Assembly (NCBI GenBank): GCA_024403235.1
Contig: JAKSSF010000029.1
Coordinates: 1-32,704 of the forward strand
Origin: Lachnospiraceae bacterium
Lineage (GTDB): Bacteria; Bacillota; Clostridia; Lachnospirales; Lachnospiraceae
Direction: 5' to 3'
Length of the DNA stretch: 32,704 nucleotides
Part shown: in pieces, positions 26,648 to 32,704 of the stretch
How positions within the stretch are numbered: position 1 is the first letter of the stretch
Layout: each line of letters opens with the position of its first letter
Position numbers and translations under genes: made by a program
The notes under the pieces: model-generated
The model's database searches: none
What the model was told of the DNA's origin: nothing
The model's input: only the letters and a program-made list of their open reading frames with translations

Positions 26648-27541
26648 CTATTTCATAGAGTTGCTATTAAATGTAATGGTATATTCAATCTCATGGGGAG
26701 TACTCATTGCTACTGTATCTGCAATCACAGAAAGCGGCTCCTCAATGGACTTGACAGGTATCTCAAAAATAGAATGCTCGTCCACGGAAACGGGAAGATA
26801 TTTTTCTCCCTCCACAATCATATAGTCATAATGCTTACTACTCCATTCAAGGGTCACAAGATATCCATCTTCTGCCGCCTGAATTGCCGTTGGCGAAATA
26901 AGATACACTTTTCCGGTTCCACCTTCCAAGGAAACTTCTATGGTAGCGCCTATAGCATCTGCCTTAGAACCATCTTCCGATTCTGTGTCCCCTTGTTGCT
27001 TTGTCTCTAACGGTTCCGGATTAGAGATACTCACTTTGTGATCATACCATTTCTCTTTCTTTCCAATAAGAGCCAGGTCAAATTCCTCATCTATGACATT
27101 TACCGGCACATCAAAAGAAAACACTTCCTCTGTGATGCCATCTTCATAGGTGACCTCTTCTATCGAGGGCGCAATCCTATCCGCTTTATTCTTTTCTGCC
27201 TCTTCGGCTAAACCTTTATACAAATACAATACATTTTTGGAAGGCATCACCAAATGAAGATTACCCTTCCCCTCTTTTACAGTTAATAGGGCTTTCCCAT
27301 CCATCATTTCATTTACATGAAACATGCTGCTATCCGTATCAAACCGAACCAGATATTCTCCATCTTCCAAGGAAAGACTTGTGGTTTCTTCCTGGGTGCC
27401 TTCGGTTTCCCCCTGAACCGCCGTCTCTTCCACAGCAATCTCGGCTGTATTGTCTACACTTTCCGGTGCTTTCGTGCTACACCCAGTAAGTGCAACAAAA
27501 AGCAACATGGTAACAAAATATACCAATAATTTACGCTTCAT
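26648..27541 (-). CDS. Two-domain surface lipoprotein of unknown function in the cobalamin operon
   Basis: A 297-residue lipoprotein with lipobox ALTGC (Cys21) and an acidic Thr/Glu-rich linker (residues 22-55). The mature part seems to contain two related beta-rich domains, about 57-175 and 198-293. They share a G-x-G turn then a strand (EGKGNLHLVMP and GGTGKVYLISP), a later F-[DE]-[VI]-PV strand (SFDVPVNVI and FEIPVKSI) and a closing strand containing His (YDHKVSISN and HEIEYTITF). This layout recalls NEAT-type tetrapyrrole-binding domains, but I cannot assign the family. It starts 1 base after the cbiK stop, so it is coupled to the exported chelatase. A role in holding or passing a tetrapyrrole or cobalt is inference. 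Confidence 0.8.
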   Translation of the reverse strand: MKRKLLVYFVTMLLFVALTGCSTKAPESVDNTAEIAVEETAVQGETEGTQEETTSLSLEDGEYLVRFDTDSSMFHVNEMMDGKALLTVKEGKGNLHLVMPSKNVLYLYKGLAEEAEKNKADRIAPSIEEVTYEDGITEEVFSFDVPVNVIDEEFDLALIGKKEKWYDHKVSISNPEPLETKQQGDTESEDGSKADAIGATIEVSLEGGTGKVYLISPTAIQAAEDGYLVTLEWSSKHYDYMIVEGEKYLPVSVDEHSIFEIPVKSIEEPLSVIADTVAMSTPHEIEYTITFNSNSMK

Positions 27542-27542
27542 A

Positions 27543-28769
27543 TTATTTGATTACCTCTGCCAGATGTGATACATAAAGTTTCTGAATTTCCTCAATACGG
27601 CCAAGTCCTGCAATCTGTGTATCTACACTTTCAAATTTTCCGGAAGCGTTAAACATACTCTTCCAAGAGTCATCCTCATCGCCTGCCATATCGTTGTTTG
27701 CATGATCTCCTGCTACAACCATAAGTGGACGAAGTACTACTTTTTTATATCCTTCTTTCGCAACTGCATCAATAACACTTTCACATGCAGTTTCTTCCGG
27801 CTCTCCTTCTACTGTGCCAATCCACACATTATCGTATCCAAGTTGTACCATCTGATTCTGCATCTGTGTATAGGAAACCTTTGCCGTATGGCTTGTGCCA
27901 TGACCCATAAATACAAATGCTACACCTGCTTCTTTTGCCGCATCTAAAGAATCAAAGCCTGCTTCCTTCACAGCTTCTGCCGTAACAGCCTCTGCAACAG
28001 TCTCCTTGTCTGCATTTACCTCTTCTGCTGTAGTTCCAACAGCTCCAAGAAGTGGCTCGGAAATTGCTACAGACTGAAACTTATCTGCATATGCTTCCAC
28101 TACTTCTTTCATTTCATCGTACTCTGCACCATGCATAAGATGGGTTGGCTGAATCACAATATTCTTCACCTGATTGGCTACTGCACGATCCAGTGCCTGC
28201 TGCATATTGTCAATGGGGGCATTATCTCTGGCCTGAACATGATTGATAATAATCTGGGCCGTGAATGCTCTTCTTACTGACCAATCCGGGTAGGCTGCTG
28301 CTATTGTTTTCTCGATACCACCAATATCTTTTGCACGGCTATCGTTAAAAGAAGTACCAAAGCTAACTACAAGTATTTCATTTTCGCCTATCTCATCCTG
28401 ATTCAATGTATCATCCAAAGAAGCATCACCTGTATCTCTTCCAAAATAGTCCGGATCGGCTTCCTCTCCTTCTACCAATTCTTTCTGTGTATCTGTCAAC
28501 GCATCCCAAGCTTCCTTTGCTGCCTTACACTGTGCATCTGTCTCCGCTGTTCTTTCCTGCACATAAATAGCATCGATCAAAGCTGCCACTTTATCTGCTG
28601 CTTCCTGATCAGATTCCTCTTCAGCATCGGAATTAACATCTGCTTCCACCTCTTCTACAACTTCTTCGCTTGTGGGTTCCTCTGTAACAGTCTCTGTTCC
28701 TCCACAACCAGCAAGTAAGGATGCACTTAACATCAATCCAAGCATCGTAACACAAATTCTTTTTTTCAT
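27543..28769 (-). CDS. cbiK: Sirohydrochlorin cobaltochelatase, lipoprotein form
   Basis: Inserts cobalt into sirohydrochlorin at the entry of the anaerobic corrin pathway. Residues 130-408 are the CbiK domain with LVVSFGTSF (134-142), QPTHLM (207-212), SEPLLG and MGHGTSH (288-294); His210, Glu238 and His290 are the likely metal ligands by comparison with the family. Before it are a signal peptide with lipobox LLAGC (Cys22), an acidic linker (23-58) and a helical segment at about 59-101 ending in AWDALTDTQKELVE, a type of module common in Lachnospiraceae surface proteins. At 408 residues it is well above the usual 260-300. The protein is therefore predicted to be anchored outside the membrane. 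It is the first gene of the operon, behind the cobalamin riboswitch. Confidence 0.93.
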   Translation of the reverse strand: MKKRICVTMLGLMLSASLLAGCGGTETVTEEPTSEEVVEEVEADVNSDAEEESDQEAADKVAALIDAIYVQERTAETDAQCKAAKEAWDALTDTQKELVEGEEADPDYFGRDTGDASLDDTLNQDEIGENEILVVSFGTSFNDSRAKDIGGIEKTIAAAYPDWSVRRAFTAQIIINHVQARDNAPIDNMQQALDRAVANQVKNIVIQPTHLMHGAEYDEMKEVVEAYADKFQSVAISEPLLGAVGTTAEEVNADKETVAEAVTAEAVKEAGFDSLDAAKEAGVAFVFMGHGTSHTAKVSYTQMQNQMVQLGYDNVWIGTVEGEPEETACESVIDAVAKEGYKKVVLRPLMVVAGDHANNDMAGDEDDSWKSMFNASGKFESVDTQIAGLGRIEEIQKLYVSHLAEVIK

Positions 28770-28826
28770 CTCTTTACACCTCTTTTTGTTTATTTATAGG
28801 CCTTTTTATCCGGCAAAAACACAAAT

Positions 28827-28855
28827 AAAAAAGGCTTATATTCCATGAATATAAG
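28827..28855 (-). terminator. Intrinsic terminator of the cobalamin riboswitch leader
   Basis: On the minus strand CTTATATTC, loop ATG, GAATATAAG (28835-28855), then CC and six T (28827-28832). It stands between the aptamer and the cbiK start, in the right place to stop transcription when cobalamin is bound. Confidence 0.8.
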
Positions 28856-28930
28856 CACACAAAAAACAAAAGGATTCTGTCTTCCTCTTCCAAACCGGTA
28901 CGATTAAGTCCTCGTAATCATGTGCACCTA

Positions 28931-29110
28931 GACATTAAGGCAGGTTTCCTGGCTTCGCTTCATCACTCACTACTGCCTTCCCAGATTTCTCCAGTGACTT
29001 ATAAGTAGTAAGCTCCACTACACAGTGACGAGATCGTACAGGATTCACACCTGTTTCCCTTTTACCCTTTGGCCCCTATGCTACTCGCATAGTCAAAGGC
29101 ACCTTAAGCT
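28931..29110 (-). promoter_or_regulatory. Cobalamin (adenosylcobalamin) riboswitch aptamer
   Basis: The minus strand shows the conserved cobalamin-aptamer blocks in order: GGTGCC near the 5' end, AAAGGGAAACAGGTGTGAAT followed by CCTG, GTCACTG (normally GCCACTG), CTGGGAAGG, and the B12-box AGCCAGGAAACCTGCC. TTAAGG and CCTTAA close the P1 stem at the two ends. It lies in a 380-base leader ahead of cbiK and is the only cobalamin riboswitch seen, so it probably controls the whole 17-gene operon. The hairpin GATTA/TAATC at about 28903-28920 lies between aptamer and terminator and may take part in switching. Confidence 0.94.
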
Positions 29111-29118
29111 ACTGTATG

Positions 29119-29146
29119 AACTATCCTTCTAAGGAATAGTTTTTTA
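29119..29146 (+). other. Hairpin with T-run on the plus strand in the riboswitch leader
   Basis: AACTATCC and GGAATAGTT can pair with one bulged base, followed by six T on the plus strand. No plus-strand gene ends here, so it is more likely a 5'-leader hairpin of the minus-strand RNA that starts close by, or a guard against antisense transcription. Confidence 0.35.
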
Positions 29147-29155
29147 TCTTCGAAA

Positions 29156-29184
29156 AGTATAATCTATTTTTCTTGAAATGTAAA
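29156..29184 (-). promoter_or_regulatory. Sigma-A promoter of the cobalamin operon
   Basis: On the minus strand TTTACA (29179-29184), a 17-base spacer and TATACT (29156-29161), placing the transcription start near 29149, about 40 bases before the aptamer. Confidence 0.7.
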
Positions 29185-29206
29185 ATATAATATTTCCTCC
29201 AGCCTT

Positions 29207-30313
29207 TTACAACAAATCAGATTTTGATGTACTTAACCATTTCTTATAGGTGCTGTCAATAGCAAATGCACCCAAGGGCGCGGTTATGACTATGGCAAGT
29301 ACTGCAACTGTAAGGACAATATCACCGCAAGCCAAGCCCAAGCTTAAAGGAATCCCCCCGATTGCAGCCTGTACTGTGGCCTTGGGCGTGTAGGCCAGCA
29401 TAGAAAATAATCGCTCTTTTTTGTTTAGATTTGTGCCCAGCAAACATACGAATACACCTAGCATTCTAAAGCATAAGGCTCCTGCAATCACAAGAACTGC
29501 CGCTATTCCCACTTCTCCCAGGTACTGAATATTTACGGTTGCACCTACTAATACAAAAAGGAAAACCTCGGCAGCGACCCATAGTTTGCTATATTTTGAT
29601 GATAATCTTATAGCAACTTCTCCTCTGTACTTTTGCAAACTGATGCCAATAAACATAATGGCGATCAAAGCAGAAAAGGTAATTGGTGTAGTCAAATCGT
29701 CCTCAATGGTTACCAAGAGAAAAGAAACTGACAGCATAATCATAATTTTAACCGTATCACGAAGATGTACTTTTTGGAAAAACAATGCCAGCAACCAACC
29801 TGTAAATAGACCAATCCCAATTCCCGACAGGATAGAGATAGGAATATTTACAAATCGAATAATAGAGATGCCATCTCCCTGCATCATTCCAAGGAATGTG
29901 GTGAATAGCACGATTACATAAACATCATCCACAGATGCGCCTGCCAGTATTAACTGTGGTATATTTTTATCTACACCGCGCCCTTCTTCCATTGATTTCA
30001 CCATTCTGGGCACAACCACTGCAGGAGAAACTGCTGCAAGCACCGCCCCTATAACGGCAGCCTCCAAAACTGATACACCCAGTAATTTAGGGCCAAAAAC
30101 AATCATCCCCAGTAGTTCAAAGCTTGCCGGTACAAAACACATCATAACTGCCGGTCTTCCAATCTTTTTTAGTCCGGAAATATCCAAACTCAATCCTGCC
30201 CTAGTCAGGATAATAATCAGAGCGATTTTTCGGATATCCGCAGAAATTGACAAAATAGAACTATCCAACACATTGCATACATATGGTCCCAGTAAAATGC
30301 CAGTCAATAGCAT
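29207..30313 (-). CDS. Cation:proton antiporter, CPA1-like; main part after an in-frame stop
   Basis: A 368-residue membrane protein with about eleven hydrophobic segments. It resembles Na+/H+ exchangers: GILLGPYV, LIIILTRAGLSLD, AVLAAVSPAVVVPRM and LAGASVDDVYVIVLF, the region that carries the conserved acidic residues. The open frame begins with an ATG directly after a TGA; the sequence upstream in the same frame (30314-30400) encodes the expected N-terminal 28 residues with a good ribosome site. A single change of a Gly codon (GGA to TGA) would explain the break. Restart at the ATG next to the stop could still give protein, lacking part of the first helix. A fluoride riboswitch precedes the gene. 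Confidence 0.85.
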   Translation of the reverse strand: MLLTGILLGPYVCNVLDSSILSISADIRKIALIIILTRAGLSLDISGLKKIGRPAVMMCFVPASFELLGMIVFGPKLLGVSVLEAAVIGAVLAAVSPAVVVPRMVKSMEEGRGVDKNIPQLILAGASVDDVYVIVLFTTFLGMMQGDGISIIRFVNIPISILSGIGIGLFTGWLLALFFQKVHLRDTVKIMIMLSVSFLLVTIEDDLTTPITFSALIAIMFIGISLQKYRGEVAIRLSSKYSKLWVAAEVFLFVLVGATVNIQYLGEVGIAAVLVIAGALCFRMLGVFVCLLGTNLNKKERLFSMLAYTPKATVQAAIGGIPLSLGLACGDIVLTVAVLAIVITAPLGAFAIDSTYKKWLSTSKSDLL

Positions 30314-30400
30314 TCACAATAAACTTGGAAGCTTTACTTTTTTACATATCCATCCAAGGAAAGAACCCATCATCATAATTGCTGCAATACTCAATAACAT
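30314..30400 (-). pseudogene. 5' fragment of the antiporter gene ending in an in-frame TGA
   Basis: ATG at 30398-30400 with AAGGAGG 7 bases upstream opens a frame of 28 codons (MLLSIAAIMMMG to KVKLPSLL) and stops at TGA, 30314-30316, followed at once by ATG TTA TTG ACT GGC in the same frame. The joined sequence LPSLL-x-MLLTGILLGPYV is what a CPA1 antiporter N-terminus looks like, with Gly expected at x. It may also act as a short upstream ORF that couples translation. Confidence 0.8.
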
Positions 30401-30420
30401 AAACTGCCTCCTTGCTACAT

Positions 30421-30466
30421 AAAAAAGCTGACAATCTCTGCGTCAAGTTCGCAGAAGTCATCAGCT
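30421..30466 (-). terminator. Terminator of the fluoride riboswitch
   Basis: On the minus strand AGCTGA-TGACT-TCTGCG (30450-30466) can pair with CGCAGA-GATTG-TCAGCT (30426-30442), followed by six T. The 5' arm is the 3' part of the aptamer, so ligand binding and terminator formation exclude each other. Confidence 0.88.
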
Positions 30467-30515
30467 TTCATAAGCGGTTTTAGTAATTACTACTAAGGGA
30501 GAACCTCATTCCCAT
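30450..30515 (-). promoter_or_regulatory. Fluoride riboswitch (crcB motif)
   Basis: The minus strand reads GGGAATGAGGTTCTCCC, then AAACCGCTT-ATGA-AAGCTGATGACTTCTGC. This fits the fluoride aptamer: the GGGA/TCCC stem enclosing ATGAGG, the GCTT/AAGC stem, the invariant CTGATGACTTCT tail and pseudoknot pairing between AGG and CTT. A small extra hairpin (TTAGTA/TACTAA) is inserted in the first junction. It precedes the antiporter gene; fluoride riboswitches are known to control fluoride channels and some cation:proton antiporters. Fluoride binding is expected to prevent the overlapping terminator and turn the gene on. Confidence 0.92.
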
Positions 30516-30523
30516 CTGCCGTT

Positions 30524-30552
30524 ACTATATACTATTCTATCTTACTTGGCAA
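30524..30552 (-). promoter_or_regulatory. Sigma-A promoter of the fluoride riboswitch/antiporter unit
   Basis: On the minus strand TTGCCA (30547-30552), a 17-base spacer and TATAGT (30524-30529). The start point falls near 30518, directly at the aptamer. Confidence 0.7.
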
Positions 30553-30605
30553 GGGAATACAGCTCTTTCTCACAAATAAAAGATCATATAGGACATATTT
30601 TACAA

Positions 30606-31193
30606 TTACAAAATCTTCGCATTTTGCAGTCTGCAATAAGTATATCCATCTTCCTCATATGTTTCAAAGGTTCCTACTACTGTAATCTCCGTGTCTACCT
30701 CTGGATACCCTGCCGGATAAGCCGGATTTCCTTCCAGTATAAATTCCAGTCCCTGCAAACAACATGCTGTTGCATCCGCAATAATGACTGCCGGATAATA
30801 CTGACTTTTGTCTTTATTTGTATATGCCACAAACAAGCCATTCATTTTCACAGTTTTCCCCTCATAATTATGGGGGGAATACATCATATTATAAACTTCA
30901 GAATACACCATAGTACTGCTAAGTACTGTTAAATCTATATTATCACCTAACACGCTCTCAGATACAGTATCTTCCGCTACATACTCAGCAAAAAGATTTT
31001 CCGTTGATTCAGAAAATTGATCTGTCTCCGTCTCCATTATATCTTTTGTGTCTTCGCTTTTGTCGGTTACTGTATCAGCCTCTTGCATTTGGTTCTGAAT
31101 TACTTGGTCCACCTTGGAATTCGTATTACCACAGGCTGACAACATTACTGTCATCATCACAATACCTATAAATCCGAATATCTTTTTTCTCAT
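30606..31193 (-). CDS. Lipoprotein with OB-like C-terminal segment, zinc-transporter operon
   Basis: A 195-residue lipoprotein: signal peptide with lipobox MLSAC (Cys21), an acidic Asp/Glu/Thr linker (22-85), and a C-terminal domain of about 110 residues. That domain has GKTVKMNGLFV, VIIADATACCLQGLEF with a Cys pair at 144-145, and VDTEITVVGTF, which recalls the OB-like C-terminal part of DUF1980/YcgQ-type proteins. The ATG at 31193 follows a GGAGG-rich stretch and overlaps the permease stop by ATGA; the same frame extends upstream to 31346 but that part only translates the permease gene out of frame. A role in metal delivery is inferred from the neighbours. Confidence 0.8.
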   Translation of the reverse strand: MRKKIFGFIGIVMMTVMLSACGNTNSKVDQVIQNQMQEADTVTDKSEDTKDIMETETDQFSESTENLFAEYVAEDTVSESVLGDNIDLTVLSSTMVYSEVYNMMYSPHNYEGKTVKMNGLFVAYTNKDKSQYYPAVIIADATACCLQGLEFILEGNPAYPAGYPEVDTEITVVGTFETYEEDGYTYCRLQNAKIL

Positions 31194-32032
31194 GCTCTGC
31201 TTCCTCCCTTTATCTTTCCCACTATGAAACATACAAAAAACACTACCACATCTACTGCAACAATAGTAGATCCAACCGGTGTACCGGCTAAAATCGAAAC
31301 AATAATTCCACCAAATGCACAGATGACAGATACAATAGCGGAACAAATCGTCACACTTTTGAAACTGTCAAAAAGCCGCATAGCCGATAAAGCCGGGAAT
31401 ATAATCAATGCTGAAATCAAAAGGGAGCCTACCAGATTCATTGCCAAAACAATAATGACGGCTATTATAACTGCAATAATCAGATTATATAAGTCCACCT
31501 TTGTTCCTGCCGATCTTGCAAAATTCTCATCAAATGTTACATCAAAAATTTTGTTATAGAAGAAAATGAAGAATAGTACTACCAACACAGATAAGATAGC
31601 ACACAACCATACTTCTTCTTTGCGCAATGTGAGAATGGATGTGGAGCCAAACAGTGTAGAACATACATCTCCTGAAAGATTAGAGGATGTTGAAAAAATA
31701 TTCATCAGCAAATAGCCAAATGCCAGTGCTCCAACTGATATCATGGCAATTGCTGCATCCCCTTTAATCTTTGTATTTTGCCCGGTTTTCAGCAAAAGAA
31801 TGGCAGACACTATGGTAATGGGAAGTACCACAAGTGTGTCATTTGTAACTCCTAAGATTCCTGAAATAGCCATTGCTCCAAATGCCACATGAGACAATCC
31901 ATCACCAATAAAGGAAAACCGTTTTAGCACAAGTGTTACACCAAGAAGCGATGAACAAAGGGCAATCAATACACCAACAACGAGTGCATACCTTACAAAA
32001 GGGTATGCCAAATATAGAAGCAATTTTTCCAT
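31190..32032 (-). CDS. znuB: Zinc/manganese-type metal ABC transporter permease (ZnuB/AdcB family)
   Basis: A 280-residue membrane protein of the ABC-3 family with about eight hydrophobic segments. LKRFSFIGDGLSHVAFGAMA at residues 36-55 and NLVGSLLISALIIFPALSA are family blocks. ABC-3 permeases carry zinc, manganese or iron; the metal cannot be told from the sequence. It shares a base with the ATPase gene stop and overlaps the lipoprotein gene by 4 bases, so the three are one operon. Confidence 0.92.
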   Translation of the reverse strand: MEKLLLYLAYPFVRYALVVGVLIALCSSLLGVTLVLKRFSFIGDGLSHVAFGAMAISGILGVTNDTLVVLPITIVSAILLLKTGQNTKIKGDAAIAMISVGALAFGYLLMNIFSTSSNLSGDVCSTLFGSTSILTLRKEEVWLCAILSVLVVLFFIFFYNKIFDVTFDENFARSAGTKVDLYNLIIAVIIAVIIVLAMNLVGSLLISALIIFPALSAMRLFDSFKSVTICSAIVSVICAFGGIIVSILAGTPVGSTIVAVDVVVFFVCFIVGKIKGGSRA

Positions 32033-32704
32033 TATTTATTCCCTCCACTCTCATCGACGGCACAGGATGCTTTCGTCTGCGATAAATCCTGCAAAATCAA
32101 AAATTTCTTTCCTGCATCACTCTTAAGATACGCATCCTTTCTTCCAAAGAAACTGTGATAATCTACATGCAGAACATGACTGGCATATTTGATTGCAACA
32201 CCTATATCATGAGAGATCATTATAATTGTTACGCCTTCTTTGTTAAGTCTCTCAATCAGTTCATACAATTCAGCCATGGCATTTGGATCCAGTCCTGCAA
32301 CCGGTTCATCCAATAAAAGCAATTTTTTTGTGGCACACAATGCTCTTGCCAAAAGAACCCTCTGCTGCTGCCCACCGGACAATTCCCTATAACAGCGTTT
32401 TGCTAAATGAGAAATATTCATCCTCTCCATGTTGTCTTTTGCCAACTGCTTTTCTGCTTTTCCATAAAATGGCCTTATGCCCACACGCCCCTGGCAACCG
32501 GATATTACTATCTCTTCCACAGAAGCAGGAAAGTCTCGTTGCACAATTGTCTGCTGCGGCAGATACCCTATTTCATTTTGCTTCAACTCATCCCCAAAAA
32601 TAATGTCACCTTTGATTGGTTCTAACAATCCCAAAATCGTCTTCATTAATGTAGACTTTCTAGCACCATTTTCCCCGACTATGCCGAGATAATCCCCTTT
32701 TTCT
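32032..32704 (-). CDS. znuC: Zinc/manganese-type ABC transporter ATP-binding protein (ZnuC/AdcC family), 5' end outside the window
   Basis: The visible 223 codons include the Walker A region, signature LSGGQQQR, Walker B LLLLDEPVAGLD and switch SHD, and end in an extra tail of about 40 residues. The start codon lies beyond 32704; the first ATG seen (32646) is inside the P-loop region and is not the start. The Walker A reads GENGARKST instead of GENGAGKST: the glycine before the catalytic lysine is arginine (AGA for GGA). This change should weaken nucleotide binding. The gene is followed directly by the permease. Confidence 0.9.
   Translation of the reverse strand, partial: EKGDYLGIVGENGARKSTLMKTILGLLEPIKGDIIFGDELKQNEIGYLPQQTIVQRDFPASVEEIVISGCQGRVGIRPFYGKAEKQLAKDNMERMNISHLAKRCYRELSGGQQQRVLLARALCATKKLLLLDEPVAGLDPNAMAELYELIERLNKEGVTIIMISHDIGVAIKYASHVLHVDYHSFFGRKDAYLKSDAGKKFLILQDLSQTKASCAVDESGGNK

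Noticed and set aside
30314..30316. TGA as a selenocysteine codon in the antiporter
   Set aside because: The residue expected here is glycine in a membrane helix, the family has no known selenoproteins, and a simple GGA to TGA change is enough.
31194..31346. Upstream extension of the zinc-operon lipoprotein frame (51 residues)
   Set aside because: It lies wholly inside the permease gene in another frame and precedes an intact signal peptide with its own ATG, so it is not part of the protein.
31224..31559. Open frame antisense to the ZnuB-type permease
   Set aside because: A shadow of the real gene; Thr/Ile-rich translation typical of the complement of membrane-protein DNA.
1..32704. CRISPR arrays, insertion sequences, tRNA or rRNA genes
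   Set aside because: No regular repeats with spacers, no transposase-like frames with inverted ends, and no tRNA-like cloverleaf were noticed on either strand by eye.

Overview
The window reads as a piece of chromosome from a low-GC anaerobic Bacillota, most likely a Lachnospiraceae-type Clostridia. This rests on AT-rich DNA with strong AGGAGG-type ribosome sites, a large Gram-positive-type SRP RNA beside tadA, oxygen-sensitive radical SAM enzymes, the cobalt-early (anaerobic) cobalamin route, and lipoproteins in place of periplasmic proteins. No rRNA, tRNA, CRISPR array, phage or insertion sequence was seen.

Left part (1-5760): the start of an ATPase gene leaving the window, a 30-residue peptide ORF with a good ribosome site, a two-gene plus-strand operon (ParB-like/BMP-like fusion protein and a metallophosphoesterase), the broken 3' remnant of an amylosucrase-like GH13 gene, and glmS. 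Middle-left (5765-9900): a minus-strand housekeeping group with a YitT-type membrane protein, larB, an NrdG-type radical SAM activase, tadA, the SRP RNA, and a PflA/PflX-like radical SAM protein.

Centre (10001-29149): a 17-gene minus-strand cobalamin operon of about 19 kb. It starts at one sigma-A promoter, passes through a cobalamin riboswitch with an intrinsic terminator, and runs cbiK (exported lipoprotein form), a two-domain lipoprotein of unknown function, a BtuF-like binding protein, a BtuC-like permease, a BtuD-CbiP fusion, cobT, cobU, cobS, cbiB, a CobD/HisC-like aminotransferase, cbiC, cbiD, cbiF, cbiG, cbiH, a CbiJ-CbiE-CbiT triple fusion and cbiA. Most junctions overlap or are only a few bases apart. 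Together they cover cobalt insertion, ring contraction, amidation, aminopropanol attachment and lower-ligand assembly. cbiL, uroporphyrinogen III methyltransferase and an adenosyltransferase are absent and must lie elsewhere. The first five genes look like a surface tetrapyrrole-handling and uptake module joined to the biosynthetic genes, and the importer ATPase is physically fused to cobyric acid synthase.

Right part (29200-32704): a fluoride riboswitch with an overlapping terminator controls a cation:proton antiporter whose reading frame is cut by an in-frame TGA at codon 29. Beyond it lie a lipoprotein with a C-terminal OB-like segment, a ZnuB/AdcB-type permease and the 5'-incomplete ZnuC/AdcC-type ATPase, which has an arginine in place of the last glycine of its Walker A motif.
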